Notes under the pieces: model-generated | The model's input: the letters and a program-made list of their open reading frames with translations, nothing else | What the model was told of the DNA's origin: nothing | Databases searched by the model: none | Source: Archaeoglobaceae archaeon | Lineage (GTDB): Archaea; Halobacteriota; Archaeoglobi; Archaeoglobales; Archaeoglobaceae | Assembly (NCBI GenBank): GCA_025058735.1 | Contig: JANXDX010000002.1 | Span: 1 to 37,692 of the forward strand | Direction: 5' to 3' | Length of the DNA stretch: 37,692 bases | Shown here: piece after piece, positions 1-7,767 of the stretch | How the letters are laid out: every line of letters begins with the position of its first letter | Numbering within the stretch: position 1 is the stretch's first letter | Position numbers and translations under genes: made by a program

Positions 1-373
1 CAAACCTTCTTGTGTATTCTAACATAACTACTGCATTTGCTCCCTTTGGCATTGCAGCTCCTGTAGATATTTCAACAGCTTCTCCCTTTTTTATTTCAAT
101 CTTAGGTTTTTCCCCAACTTCAACTTTTCCGACAATTTTCAAAACTATTGGATTCTCCTGAGATGCTCCAAAGGTATCTTCAGCTTTCAAAGCATATCCA
201 TCCATAGCAGCTCTGTCAAAAGGTGGAACGTCTATAGGTGCGAAAACGTCTTCAGCTAAAACTCTATTCGAGCAATGGTAAACTGAAACTTTTTCTGGAT
301 CTAAGCTTTTAACCTTTTTCAAGAGTTTTTCAAGAGCACTATCCAGCTTTTCAAGTTTTTTGAACTCTCTCAT
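1..373 (-). CDS. moeA: Molybdopterin molybdenumtransferase MoeA, N-terminal part (runs off the window)
   Basis: MoeA inserts molybdate (or tungstate) into adenylylated molybdopterin, the last step of molybdenum/tungsten cofactor synthesis in the cytoplasm. The minus-strand frame from the ATG at 371-373 reads through to the window edge for 124 codons without a stop. It contains the two hallmark MoeA motifs: [13 protein letters not shown] near residues 67-79, and [16 protein letters not shown] near residues 107-122. The first ~35 residues are a charged helix ([15 protein letters not shown]), as expected for the MoeA domain I/II region. The gene is divergent from the MBL-protein gene at 450, so the ~75 bp between them holds both promoters. 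The C-terminal catalytic domain lies outside the window. Tungsten enzymes are common in such archaea, but whether Mo or W is the metal cannot be told here. Confidence 0.93.
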   Translation of the reverse strand, partial: MREFKKLEKLDSALEKLLKKVKSLDPEKVSVYHCSNRVLAEDVFAPIDVPPFDRAAMDGYALKAEDTFGASQENPIVLKIVGKVEVGEKPKIEIKKGEAVEISTGAAMPKGANAVVMLEYTRRF

Positions 374-419
374 CAAAAAAGTTGTGTATTTTTAATTCTT
401 TCTTTTACTCGATCGAGTG

Positions 420-432
420 CAATTTTTTAATC
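420..432 (+). promoter_or_regulatory. TATA-like box of the first MBL gene
   Basis: A T/A run (cAATTTTTTAAT) is centred about 24-25 nt before the ATG at 450. This is the distance expected if transcription starts at or next to the start codon. No Shine-Dalgarno sequence precedes the ATG, which agrees with a leaderless mRNA. This is inferred from spacing only. Confidence 0.35.
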
Positions 433-449
433 TATCTTCAACTGTTTTT

Positions 450-1376
450 ATGGAAGAAGTTCACGAAGACATAATTAGGATCAAAGTTCCACTGCCAAAC
501 AACCCACTGAAGGAGGTGAACTGTTATCTGATAAAGGATCCACCGATCCTTATCGACACTGGAATGAACTTGGAAACCTGCTACAGCACATTAAAACCTG
601 TAGTTGAAAAGTTTGGAAAACCAACAGTTGTTGCTACGCACATGCACGTAGACCATCTTGGCCTAGCTGGAAGAATTTGTGAACTTGTTTTGATGAGTGA
701 AAAAGAGATCGAAGTCTTTAAAAAGTTTACAAAGAAAGAAGAATGGATCAAACTAATTAAATTTTTCGTATCCAATGGTTTCCCAGAAAACTTAGCATTA
801 GAAATTTTATCATTACATCCAGGGATCCGCTACTTCTATCCACCTAGAGAATTGAAAATTGTAGATTTAGTTAGCTCATCTGGCTACGAGTTGGAACCTC
901 TACTTACTCCGGGCCATACACCGGGACATCTATGCCTATATGAGAAGAGGGAAGGTATTCTGTTTTCAGGAGATCACGTACTTTTTGACATTACTCCTAA
1001 CATAGGTTACTGGGAGAACTTTGATTCTCTTAAATCTTACGTTGAAAGTTTAAAAGGATTGAAAAAACTGAAAGTCAAAATAGTTTATCCAGGACACAGA
1101 GAAGCTAGTAGTAGTTTGAAAGATAGGATCGATGAACTTTTAGAACACCATAAAAAAAGGTTAGAAGAAGTTTTTAACGCTGTAAAAAGTAGAAAGACTG
1201 CTTGGCAAATTGCACAAGAAGTGAGCTGGGATGTTGGTTACAAAAGTTGGGAAGAATTTCCAGTAACTCAGAAGTGGTTCGCTGTCTCTGAAACTTTAGC
1301 ACATCTGGAGTACTTAGCAGATTCTGGTGAAATCAGAAAAATAATAGAAGAGAAAATATACTACTGTCCTTGCTGA
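450..1376 (+). CDS. MBL-fold hydrolase with C-terminal helical/winged domain (LACTB2-like)
   Basis: This is a metallo-beta-lactamase-fold hydrolase of 308 residues. Seen: the metal motif THMHVDH near residues 63-69, a second ligand in TPGHTPGHLCLY, and FSGDH as the bridging aspartate. A C-terminal ~70-residue segment (RKTAWQIAQEV... LAHLEYLADSGEI) looks like the winged-helix tail of glyoxalase-II-like and LACTB2-type MBL proteins. LACTB2 relatives are single-strand RNA nucleases or thioester hydrolases, and the substrate here is unknown. A GTG at 417 would add 11 residues, but the ATG at 450 is preferred: the added residues are not family-like, and a TATA-like box sits ~25 nt upstream. The last 16 nt overlap the end of the convergent PRC-barrel gene. 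It is one of five MBL proteins in the window. Confidence 0.85.
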   Translation: MEEVHEDIIRIKVPLPNNPLKEVNCYLIKDPPILIDTGMNLETCYSTLKPVVEKFGKPTVVATHMHVDHLGLAGRICELVLMSEKEIEVFKKFTKKEEWIKLIKFFVSNGFPENLALEILSLHPGIRYFYPPRELKIVDLVSSSGYELEPLLTPGHTPGHLCLYEKREGILFSGDHVLFDITPNIGYWENFDSLKSYVESLKGLKKLKVKIVYPGHREASSSLKDRIDELLEHHKKRLEEVFNAVKSRKTAWQIAQEVSWDVGYKSWEEFPVTQKWFAVSETLAHLEYLADSGEIRKIIEEKIYYCPC

Positions 1377-1636
1377 TCTTGCTGTTCTTGCTCAACTTTT
1401 TTACTCTTAAAAACGTTTTTCACGATCACTATGTCTCCTACAGCTTTTACTATTCTGTACGGTATTATTACACCCTTTGCATTCGAATTCACGACAGCTT
1501 TGTTGTACTCAACTAGAGCCAAACCTCTTATAACTTTTGTATCAGTATCTATTATAACCTCAGCCACTCTACCAACGTACACTCCATCGTCTGTGAAAAC
1601 CTTCATTCCAAAGAAGTTTGAGATCTCACCCATCAT
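1361..1636 (-). CDS. PRC-barrel domain protein
   Basis: A small PRC-barrel protein of 91 residues. Residues ~1-75 match the fold: an opening strand (EISNFFGMKVFTDDG), the VGRVAEVIID turn, a middle strand (KVIRGLALVEY) and the typical VIIPYRIVKAVGDIVIV ending. Archaeal stand-alone PRC-barrels are common; they are thought to bind RNA or act in ribosome or cell-division contexts, but the role of this one is unknown. The last ~15 residues are a Lys/Gln/Glu tail (KKVEQEQQDQQGQ), probably disordered. A second Met follows the first, so the start could be one codon later. The gene is convergent with the MBL gene (16-nt overlap) and divergent from thiI. Confidence 0.8.
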   Translation of the reverse strand: MMGEISNFFGMKVFTDDGVYVGRVAEVIIDTDTKVIRGLALVEYNKAVVNSNAKGVIIPYRIVKAVGDIVIVKNVFKSKKVEQEQQDQQGQ

Positions 1637-1686
1637 GTATAGAAGACTTCAGAAAATATATTAAATTTATTTGAGGAGTACTAAAA

Positions 1687-1745
1687 ATTAATATATTTAT
1701 ATAAATAAAATTTAAAATAAATAATGTTAAAAATATATTTAAACA
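1687..1745 (+). promoter_or_regulatory. Very AT-rich promoter region upstream of thiI
   Basis: This stretch is almost pure A/T and contains several TATA-like boxes (ATTTATATAAATAA near 1692-1705; AAATATATTTAAAC near 1730-1743). It lies between the PRC-barrel gene and thiI and probably serves thiI; the first box may also help the divergent PRC-barrel gene. The exact box in use cannot be fixed from sequence. Confidence 0.4.
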
Positions 1746-1792
1746 TTAATCTTTCTGACAACACATTAAAATCCTCTTCTACTACTTTCTCT

Positions 1793-2911
1793 GTGGACTG
1801 CTTCGTAATACACTACGGTGAAATTGGAATTAAAGGAAAAAACAGAGCTTTTTTTGAGAAAAAACTAGTAGAAAATATTGAAAAAATAGCAAAAATTAAA
1901 GCTGTTAGGAAGAGTGGAAGAATTGAAGCTGAGTTTAAAAGTGAAGCTGAAGAAAAGCTTAAGAAAATTCCCGGAATAAAATACTTTGCTCCAGCTTTGA
2001 AAGTTGAAAAGGACATTGAAGAGATAAAGAAGGCAAGTTTAAAGGTTTTACCTGAAAACTTTGAAAGTTTTAAAGTCGAAAGTTCTAGAAGTGATAAAAC
2101 TTTTCCTCTAACTTCCCCGGAGATAAACGCTGAACTTGGTAAGTTTATAGTTGAGAGGACTGGAAAAAAAGTTGATCTGAAGAAAGCTGAAGTTAAAGTT
2201 TATGTTGAAATCTGTGAAAAAGAATCTTACATCTATTCGAAAAAGGTAAAGGGGGTTGGTGGCCTACCAGTTGGAACCGCTGGAAAAGTAGTTTCTTTAG
2301 TTTCTGGAGGAATAGATAGTCCTGTAGCTTCTTTCTTGATGATGAAGAGGGGATGCGAAGTTGTAGCTGTTCACTTCTTCAACGAAACACTCCATTCGAA
2401 AGAAGTTAGAAAAAAAATTGTAATGTTAGCAGAAAAGTTAGCAGAGTTTCAAGGAAAAATGAGACTTTACATGGTTCCTTTTGAATCGATACAACTCGAA
2501 ATAATAAGAGATGTTCCAGCAAAGCTGAGGATGATCGCTTACAGGAGAAGTATGATGAGGATGGCAAACATCGTAGCTAAAAAGGAAAAGGCTAAAGCAA
2601 TAGTAACAGGTGATAACCTCTCACAAGTAGCAAGTCAAACGTTGGACAACATAGCTACGATAAATTCTGCATCAGCTTTACCAGTTCTTTCCCCTTTGAT
2701 CGGAATGGACAAGGAGGAGATAATAGAGATTGCAAAAAAGATTGAAACTTACAAGATCTCAACGATTCCGTATGAGGATTGTTGCTCTCTTCTAGTTTCA
2801 AAACATCCAGAAACTAGGGCAAGAAAAGAAGATGTTGAGAAGTACGAGTTTTATTCTGAATTAGAGAAAGATGTTGTAGAACTTTCTGAAGTGGTCGAAG
2901 TTTCGATCTAA
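1793..2911 (+). CDS. thiI: tRNA 4-thiouridine synthase / thiamine-pathway sulfurtransferase ThiI
   Basis: ThiI adenylates uridine 8 of tRNA and swaps in sulfur to make 4-thiouridine; in some organisms it also supplies sulfur for thiazole synthesis. Seen: the N-terminal start [18 protein letters not shown] typical of the family, a THUMP region in the first ~165 residues, and the PP-loop ATP motif SGGIDSP at residues 171-177. A conserved cysteine block ([13 protein letters not shown]) lies near the C-terminus. There is no rhodanese domain, as usual in archaea. The GTG at 1793 is chosen because the longer frame from ATG 1724 adds 23 Ser/Thr/Asn-rich residues that the family lacks. The end overlaps the convergent nuclease gene by 4 nt. 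Confidence 0.92.
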   Translation: MDCFVIHYGEIGIKGKNRAFFEKKLVENIEKIAKIKAVRKSGRIEAEFKSEAEEKLKKIPGIKYFAPALKVEKDIEEIKKASLKVLPENFESFKVESSRSDKTFPLTSPEINAELGKFIVERTGKKVDLKKAEVKVYVEICEKESYIYSKKVKGVGGLPVGTAGKVVSLVSGGIDSPVASFLMMKRGCEVVAVHFFNETLHSKEVRKKIVMLAEKLAEFQGKMRLYMVPFESIQLEIIRDVPAKLRMIAYRRSMMRMANIVAKKEKAKAIVTGDNLSQVASQTLDNIATINSASALPVLSPLIGMDKEEIIEIAKKIETYKISTIPYEDCCSLLVSKHPETRARKEDVEKYEFYSELEKDVVELSEVVEVSI

Positions 2912-3762
2912 AAGATCAAGAATCCCATGTTTTTCAAAATTTTAGCAGCCCTTTTTGAACAAGAAATTGATTTTTTCCCTTTTCTAAAAGATTCTACAGC
3001 TTTCTTTACTTGATCTATTGGATCTCCTTTCTCCTTCTTTCTCACCTTCAACTTCATTTCGAGGAAGTTTCGATCTTTTAAATCGAAGTCGCTGTAAGTT
3101 AGAACGTCTAGTTGATCTGTGGATCCAAACCAGTAAACTACCAACCCTTCCCCAAAAATTTTTCTGTAGTGCGAGTACTGTCTAGTTTCGTAAAACTCGT
3201 GAATTCTTTGATCTGCAAAAAACGCCTTACTTTCGATCCATCTAACTTCTTTTCCAAATATTTTTACAGGTTCTACAAAAAGAACGTCTGGAGTTTTACC
3301 TTTCAATTCTTTCTCAGTTTTATAATCGACACCTAGCTCATCGACGAAATTAAGAAGTAGTTTTTCACCTATCTCACCCTTTGCAGCTTGTATCTTTGTT
3401 GCTATCGGAGAATAAACGTAGTCTTCAGTCAGAGCTTTCCAGGCGTATCTTCTCAGATCTTCATCAAACTTTCCAAGATCTTCGAAGTCAACACCTCTGT
3501 ATCCAAGACCTTTCAGAAGTAAACGGAGCTTCATAGCAGGAGTTAACTTCAACCATTCTGGAAACTTCTTTTCACTCTTCCAAATTTTAACAACTTCATC
3601 AATTCTAGATGCGAAGCGATGGTAGTTTTTTCTTGTGTAATCGACTTTTTTCTGCAAAAGTATCGAATGTAAAATGCCCCTTGGATAGTTGAACTTGTCT
3701 AAATCTTTTATGTTCGAAAGGTTCTTTCTAATTGCTTTGTACTCATCTACTCCTATCTTCAT
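2908..3762 (-). CDS. CDIN1 (C15orf41)/TPD-motif family PD-(D/E)XK nuclease
   Basis: This 284-residue protein matches the archaeal branch of the family named for its TPD motif, whose human member is CDIN1 (C15orf41), mutated in congenital dyserythropoietic anaemia type I. Seen: KGKTPDVLF with TPD at residues 157-159, then WIESKAFF with E177 and K179. Together these form a PD-D/ExK restriction-endonuclease-like core, and a helix with E133 (GEIGEKLL) sits upstream. The N-terminal ~120 residues are helical and rich in Lys/Arg, as in the family's nucleic-acid-binding half. The exact activity is not established. It is the last gene of a leftward operon behind endonuclease III and an 84-residue protein, overlapping the latter by 20 nt, which points to DNA or RNA repair. 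Family recognition is from the motifs; the cellular role is inference. Confidence 0.8.
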   Translation of the reverse strand: MKIGVDEYKAIRKNLSNIKDLDKFNYPRGILHSILLQKKVDYTRKNYHRFASRIDEVVKIWKSEKKFPEWLKLTPAMKLRLLLKGLGYRGVDFEDLGKFDEDLRRYAWKALTEDYVYSPIATKIQAAKGEIGEKLLLNFVDELGVDYKTEKELKGKTPDVLFVEPVKIFGKEVRWIESKAFFADQRIHEFYETRQYSHYRKIFGEGLVVYWFGSTDQLDVLTYSDFDLKDRNFLEMKLKVRKKEKGDPIDQVKKAVESFRKGKKSISCSKRAAKILKNMGFLIF

Positions 3763-3997
3763 CTAGACACCTTACAGAGTAGAAGAAGATCTTCGGCTGC
3801 TTTATGCTCATCTTGATCCTAACTTTTGCAAATTTTTTGATCCTAGATATATACCTCCTAGCATCGTTCACATCTTCAAAATAAACATCTACTCCACCTT
3901 TTTCTACTGAAACTATCTTTCCTCCAAACTTTTCTGCAAACTTTTCTAAATTTTTGCAACTCCTAAGCTGAACTAGGCAAGGGTACTTGACTTGCAC
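3743..3997 (-). CDS. Small unknown protein between endonuclease III and the TPD nuclease
   Basis: An 84-residue protein I do not recognise. It starts with GTG at 3995-3997 inside the last codons of the endonuclease III gene (25-nt overlap) and overlaps the downstream nuclease gene by 20 nt, so all three are probably translated together. The sequence suggests a compact alpha/beta fold: a helix (NLEKFAEKFG), two strands (KIVSVEKGGVDVYFED), a second helix (VNDARRYISRIKKF) and a final strand (VRIKMSI). It is basic (pI likely above 9), has cysteines at residues 7, 14 and ~78, and could bind nucleic acid. The frame is open and positioned like a real operon member. Function is unknown; a partner role for either nuclease is inference. 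Confidence 0.7.
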   Translation of the reverse strand: MQVKYPCLVQLRSCKNLEKFAEKFGGKIVSVEKGGVDVYFEDVNDARRYISRIKKFAKVRIKMSIKQPKIFFYSVRCLDEDRSR

Positions 3998-4596
3998 TCT
4001 TTAGAGATCGGGCATTCTCTACATAAAGGTTTAGATCTGCAAACCGTCTGTCCAAAGCCAACGAAAACTTTGTTTATCTTTTTCCAAAGATCTTTCGGAA
4101 AGATCTTTTTCAATTCTTCTTCGGTTTTTTCTGGATCTTTTGTAGAAACGAGTCCGATCCTGTTTGCAATTCTATGGACGTGAGTATCTACAGCTATCGC
4201 ATCGTAACCCAAGCTGTTAAGAAAAACGTTCGCAACCTTTCTTCCAACCCCTGGAAGCTTTATTAGTTCATCGAAGTTCTCAGGTATCTTGGAGTTGTAA
4301 TCTTTAACGAGTTTCAAAGCCAGTTCCTTGATTTTTCTGGCTTTAACTCTGTAAAAACCTACTCCTCTTATAATTTTCTCTATCTCCTCAACTTCCATTC
4401 CGATAAAATCTTCAGGCCTGTTGACCTTTTCAAACAACCTTTCAACAACTTCAACCGTAACCTCATCCCTAGTCCTTGTACTTAGAATTGCTGCTATCAA
4501 GATCTTGAACGGATCTCTCTCCCCATATCTGAAAACTGGAGCTCCCCTTTTTCTAGCTTCATCCTCCATTACCTCCAACAACTTTTTCAAATCCAT
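3973..4596 (-). CDS. nth: Endonuclease III (DNA glycosylase/AP lyase)
   Basis: A base-excision repair enzyme of 207 residues that removes oxidised pyrimidines and cuts the abasic strand. Seen: the helix-hairpin-helix LPGVGRK at residues 114-120, with K120 as the Schiff-base lysine, and VDTHVHR with catalytic D137. Four cysteines at 186, 192, 195 and 201 would bind the 4Fe-4S cluster. Their spacing is C-x5-C-x2-C-x5-C, one residue shorter in the first gap than the x6 of the E. coli enzyme. The gene leads a three-gene leftward operon. A TATA-like box (AAATAAACC on the minus strand, ~4622-4630) lies ~25-30 nt upstream of the ATG, inside the start of the divergent HisA-like gene. The family assignment is firm. 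Confidence 0.93.
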   Translation of the reverse strand: MDLKKLLEVMEDEARKRGAPVFRYGERDPFKILIAAILSTRTRDEVTVEVVERLFEKVNRPEDFIGMEVEEIEKIIRGVGFYRVKARKIKELALKLVKDYNSKIPENFDELIKLPGVGRKVANVFLNSLGYDAIAVDTHVHRIANRIGLVSTKDPEKTEEELKKIFPKDLWKKINKVFVGFGQTVCRSKPLCRECPISKECKSSTLA

Positions 4597-4610
4597 GCAA
4601 CATTGAGATC

Positions 4611-5282
4611 GTGAAGGTTTATTTCGTGATCGATGTTATGGGAGGAAAAGTTGTTCTAGCTAGAAAAGGTGAGAGAGAAAAGTACAAGCCGATAAGCCTT
4701 TTCAGTGAAATTGTAGACTGCGATGAAGTTGATGATGTTGTAAAAAAAGTTGCTCCGAAGTATCTGTACGTAGCTGATCTAGATAGAATAGAGTCGAGAG
4801 GAGATAACATAGAGGTAATAGAAGATCTTTGCAAATATGTGCAAGAACTGATAGCTGACTGCGGTTTTAAAGCAGGTGAAAGTTTGAACTTCAACTTTGT
4901 ACCAGTTCTAGGAAGTGAAACCTTTGATCTAACAAAAATTCCAAATCAAAAAATTTACGTAAGCTTGGATTTTAAGGATAAGTTTCTAGATGCATCTGGA
5001 AAGTTCAAAAGCTTTGAAGATGCTGTTGAATTTTTAAACAGTTTTGAAATTGAAGCAATAGTAGTTTTATCTTTGAAAAACGTTGGAACTTTTTTCGCGA
5101 ACTTTGAGTTAGCTGAAAGAGTTCTTGAAATTTCAGATCATCCAGTAATGCTCGGAGGTGGAATAGCTGGGATAGAAGATCTTGAAAGAGCAAAAGAAAT
5201 TGGATTGAGTGGAGTTTTAGTAGCTACAGCGGTTCATAAAAAAAAGATCCCAGTAGAAATTGTAAGGAAAGGAAAATACTAG
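4611..5282 (+). CDS. HisA/HisF-related TIM-barrel protein
   Basis: A 223-residue (beta/alpha)8 barrel related to HisA, the histidine-pathway ribotide isomerase. Seen: D8 in FVIDVMGG (position of the HisA N-terminal catalytic Asp), YVADLD at residues 53-58, VSLDFKD with D120 (position of the second catalytic Asp), and the phosphate-binding LGGGIAGIEDL at 181-191. It is divergent from true HisA: the segment after the first strand (LARKGEREKYKPI) lacks the usual CVRL-x-G-D pattern, and the chain is ~15-20 residues short. Archaea with tetrahydromethanopterin often carry HisA-like paralogues of unsettled role, so a cofactor-pathway function is more likely than histidine synthesis. The start is GTG at 4611, only 14 bp from the divergent nth start, so the promoters overlap the opposing coding regions. 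Confidence 0.8.
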   Translation: MKVYFVIDVMGGKVVLARKGEREKYKPISLFSEIVDCDEVDDVVKKVAPKYLYVADLDRIESRGDNIEVIEDLCKYVQELIADCGFKAGESLNFNFVPVLGSETFDLTKIPNQKIYVSLDFKDKFLDASGKFKSFEDAVEFLNSFEIEAIVVLSLKNVGTFFANFELAERVLEISDHPVMLGGGIAGIEDLERAKEIGLSGVLVATAVHKKKIPVEIVRKGKY

Positions 5283-5520
5283 CAATAGATCTTTAACTTT
5301 TCAAAAAAGTTTTTGCATATCTTAAAGATTGTACATTTATCTTTCGGACTTTATCAACTCTCCCAAAGCATATCCACTGGCAGTAACCATGTTTGTCATC
5401 CAACATCTATGTTGTCGATTTTGTTGTATAACGTTGTAGTAAAAACCTCTTTTTTTACTCAGGAAGTTTGTTAAACTAAAAGTATCGTAGAAGCTATGTA
5501 ATTTTTTCAACCTATCTTTC
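5283..5520. other. Gap with a possible small gene or gene remnant
   Basis: About 240 bp between the HisA-like gene and the phosphoesterase. The minus strand has an open frame at 5337-5546 (69 codons), whose 5' end overlaps the phosphoesterase stop. Its last ~20 residues (MVTASGYALGELIKSER) look protein-like, but the first part is rich in Asn/Tyr/Phe/Lys, has no clear start context, and matches no family I know. It may be the worn 3' end of a lost gene. No RNA gene was recognised. Confidence 0.3.
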
Positions 5521-6138
5521 TCACAATTTTTCAAGTTTGGCCTCAAAAACTTCTGTATCGAAAGTTGCGTACCTTCTTTTAAAAACTGGGCCAGGATTTA
5601 TAGCTAAAAATCTATTTTTTTCTATTCCAAATGCTTCATGAACGTGACCGCAAAATATCACTTCGAAATTTTCAACGTACTTCTTTACAACGTTGCAACC
5701 AACATGGATCCCATTTTTAGTCAGATCGAGTATCCCCTTTGGAGGACAGTGAGAGAGCAAAAAATTTCTTTCAGAAAAAACAAACTTTTTAAAAAATTCC
5801 TCCATTTGCTCTTCGCTGTATTCAGAGGGAGTTGAGAACAGAGTTAAATTCGATCCTCCAACTCCGTGTAAAGTAAAGTCTTCAAAATTCAAACTTTTTG
5901 CATGAACAAAGTTTATAGAATCTAGATCGTAACCCAGTATTTCCTCGTAGTCACAATTTCCATGAACAGCGTAAGCTTCTCCAAATTTGGAAATTATCTC
6001 GTCTATCTTGAAAACATCCTCCTTAATGAAATTCGTTAGATCTCCTGCTAAAAAGATCAGATCGTAGCTAGCTGAGGACAAGATCTCTTTAAGGTTTTCA
6101 AAGGATGAATGAACGTCTGAGAGTATGAGGATCTTCAT
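5521..6138 (-). CDS. Calcineurin-like metallophosphoesterase
   Basis: A 205-residue phosphoesterase of the small calcineurin-like (YfcE/MJ0936-like) type. All metal motifs are visible: DVH at residues 8-10, AGDL at 31-34, HGNCDYEE at 59-66 (GNCD in place of GNHD), SHCPP at 129-133 and GHVH at 164-167. The C-terminal NPGPVFKRRYATF is the usual closing strand pair. Such enzymes hydrolyse phosphodiesters or phosphomonoesters, and the substrate is unknown. The start overlaps the beta-CASP ribonuclease gene by ATGA (6135-6138), so the two are co-translated, hinting at a role in RNA or nucleotide turnover. Cys in place of His in GNCD is seen in several archaeal members and probably does not abolish activity. 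Confidence 0.88.
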   Translation of the reverse strand: MKILILSDVHSSFENLKEILSSASYDLIFLAGDLTNFIKEDVFKIDEIISKFGEAYAVHGNCDYEEILGYDLDSINFVHAKSLNFEDFTLHGVGGSNLTLFSTPSEYSEEQMEEFFKKFVFSERNFLLSHCPPKGILDLTKNGIHVGCNVVKKYVENFEVIFCGHVHEAFGIEKNRFLAINPGPVFKRRYATFDTEVFEAKLEKL

Positions 6139-7358
6139 ACTACGTAAACTTCACCATTCGTTGGAGCGTAAGCTTCAACTCCTATTTCTCCTCTTATCCA
6201 CTTTGCAAACTCTTCAGTTTTCTCTCCGTGAACTGTGAAAACGACTTCAACTCCTCTATCAACAACTTTTTTCACGTACTCCTTGAGCTGCTTATCGTCC
6301 GCATGAGCAGAGAAGTCGTACTGCTCAACTTTCATCTTCAGCTTGACAACTTTATTCCCCAAGTTCAGAGTTCCATACTTCAAAGCTCTATCTCCATTCG
6401 TTCCATCGACTTGGTAGCTAGTAAGTAAGATCTTTGATTTTTCATCATTGTAAAGTTTCGATATGTAAAACAGAGCTGGGCCACCGTTTAGCATTCCAGC
6501 TGTAGTTACTATTACGCAAGGTTTTTCAAGTATCTCTTCTCTCATTCTCCAAAAAACTGGAATAGAATTTTTTATAGCTTTCTTTAAGTTCTTAGGACTT
6601 CTAATGTAATCAGGATATCGCAAGATTACTTCTGAAACTTCTTTTCCTAGACCATCGACGTATGGAGATATTCCGTACTTTTCCAAGATCATCAGAACTT
6701 CCTGAGTTCTACCAACTGCAAAAGCTGGAATTATAACGTGTCCACCAGAGTCCAAAGTGTTCAAAATACTCTCTACAAACGCCTTTTCCAATTCCTTTCT
6801 TTCAGGATGTTCAGTACCGTAATAAGTACTTTCAACTATCAAGATGTCTACTTCAGGATAATCTACTTTTGCACCTTCCAGCAAGTTAGTGCTATCTAAC
6901 TTTATGTCTCCAGAGAAAAGTACACTTTTACTGTCTCTAACAACTATACTCGAGCTTCCTGGGATGTGGCCTGCATTGAAGAACTCTACTTCGATTCCAC
7001 CTACGTTTATAGCTGTCTCGTATTCAACTTCTTCGATGTTACTTTCAAACTGTCTAAGTTCTCTAGCTGTAAAAGGTGGTGGTTGTATGACGTTCATAGA
7101 ATCTTTTAATATTATAGTAGAGAGATCGTGAGAGGGGGGAGTTAAAATTACCTTTGGGTTGTAGTACATGAGGTTTGGTGCCAGGCCAACGTGGTCTAGG
7201 TGAGCGTGAGAAATTATCACCGCTGAAGGTTGATTTCCGTTTAAGGGAAATTCAGGTGGATCTGAAGGTTTTATACCATAGTCTAATATTAGAGAGTTTA
7301 GCATAACAGCCGTTCTTCCAACTTCCCTACATCCTCCAAGGAACTTGATCGTCGTCAC
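6135..7358 (-). CDS. Beta-CASP MBL ribonuclease (aCPSF2 / RNase J-like)
   Basis: A 407-residue metallo-beta-lactamase/beta-CASP nuclease that processes or degrades RNA in the cytoplasm. Seen: HAHLDHVG at residues 51-58 (motif 2), H131 and GD151 (motifs 3 and 4), VESTYYG with E176 (beta-CASP motif A), FSAHADD with H352 (motif B) and VHGEK with H377 (motif C). The N-terminal KH domains of aCPSF1 are absent, which places it with the shorter aCPSF2-type enzymes. The start is the ATG at 7358; no clear Shine-Dalgarno is seen, but minus-strand GTATATAAAC lies ~15-25 nt upstream and could be the TATA box. It shares an operon with the phosphoesterase downstream. Confidence 0.9.
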   Translation of the reverse strand: MTTIKFLGGCREVGRTAVMLNSLILDYGIKPSDPPEFPLNGNQPSAVIISHAHLDHVGLAPNLMYYNPKVILTPPSHDLSTIILKDSMNVIQPPPFTARELRQFESNIEEVEYETAINVGGIEVEFFNAGHIPGSSSIVVRDSKSVLFSGDIKLDSTNLLEGAKVDYPEVDILIVESTYYGTEHPERKELEKAFVESILNTLDSGGHVIIPAFAVGRTQEVLMILEKYGISPYVDGLGKEVSEVILRYPDYIRSPKNLKKAIKNSIPVFWRMREEILEKPCVIVTTAGMLNGGPALFYISKLYNDEKSKILLTSYQVDGTNGDRALKYGTLNLGNKVVKLKMKVEQYDFSAHADDKQLKEYVKKVVDRGVEVVFTVHGEKTEEFAKWIRGEIGVEAYAPTNGEVYVV

Positions 7359-7413
7359 TTTAAAGCGTGTGAAGTTTGAAGTATATAAACTTTGACCTGT
7401 TCTTTGCGAAATT

Positions 7414-7740
7414 TCATTTTGAACAATCTTGAAAGATCTCTTTCTTCAAACTTTCAACTTCAGTTTCCAACTCTTCCAAACTTACGAACTTGAACTCTCT
7501 CTCCTCAACTCCGGCTAATTTCCAAAAAAGTCTAGCTATAATTGGAATTGCTTTTCCAGCATACCCAGGTGCATGCGGTAAAAGTTTAGCTGCTAAGTCT
7601 CCAATTTTTTCCAATTGTTCTTTACTTAACTTGTCTAATCTTACGCTAGCTTCACCGATCAAAGATATTGCATTTCCTATCACTTTTTCTCTCAGCGCAT
7701 AGTACTTAGCTGCCTCACTAGTGATCCTGTGAACTCCCAT
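7414..7740 (-). CDS. Conserved-looking hypothetical protein, all-helical
   Basis: A 108-residue protein I do not recognise. It is predicted to be almost all helix: HRITSEAAKYYALREKVIGNA, then a Leu-rich helix (LSKEQLEKIGDLAAKLL), a Gly/Pro/Ala hinge (PHAPGYAGKA) and a hydrophobic stretch (IPIIARLFWKLAGV) too short and mixed for a sure membrane span. It ends with a Glu/Lys coiled segment. The gene is divergent from thpR: 66 bp separate the starts, with TATA-like T/A runs for both strands in it. It is 55 bp upstream of the beta-CASP gene on the same strand, so it could head that operon. Function unknown; it is probably a real gene given start context and length. Confidence 0.6.
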   Translation of the reverse strand: MGVHRITSEAAKYYALREKVIGNAISLIGEASVRLDKLSKEQLEKIGDLAAKLLPHAPGYAGKAIPIIARLFWKLAGVEEREFKFVSLEELETEVESLKKEIFQDCSK

Positions 7741-7767
7741 GGTTTCAGTTGTAGGTGAACATATTAA

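Noticed and set aside
1724-1792. Upstream ATG giving ThiI 23 more residues
   Set aside because: A TATA-like box does sit ~25 nt before it, but the extra residues (Asn/Ser/Thr-rich) precede the point where ThiI proteins normally begin, and GTG 1793 fits the family.
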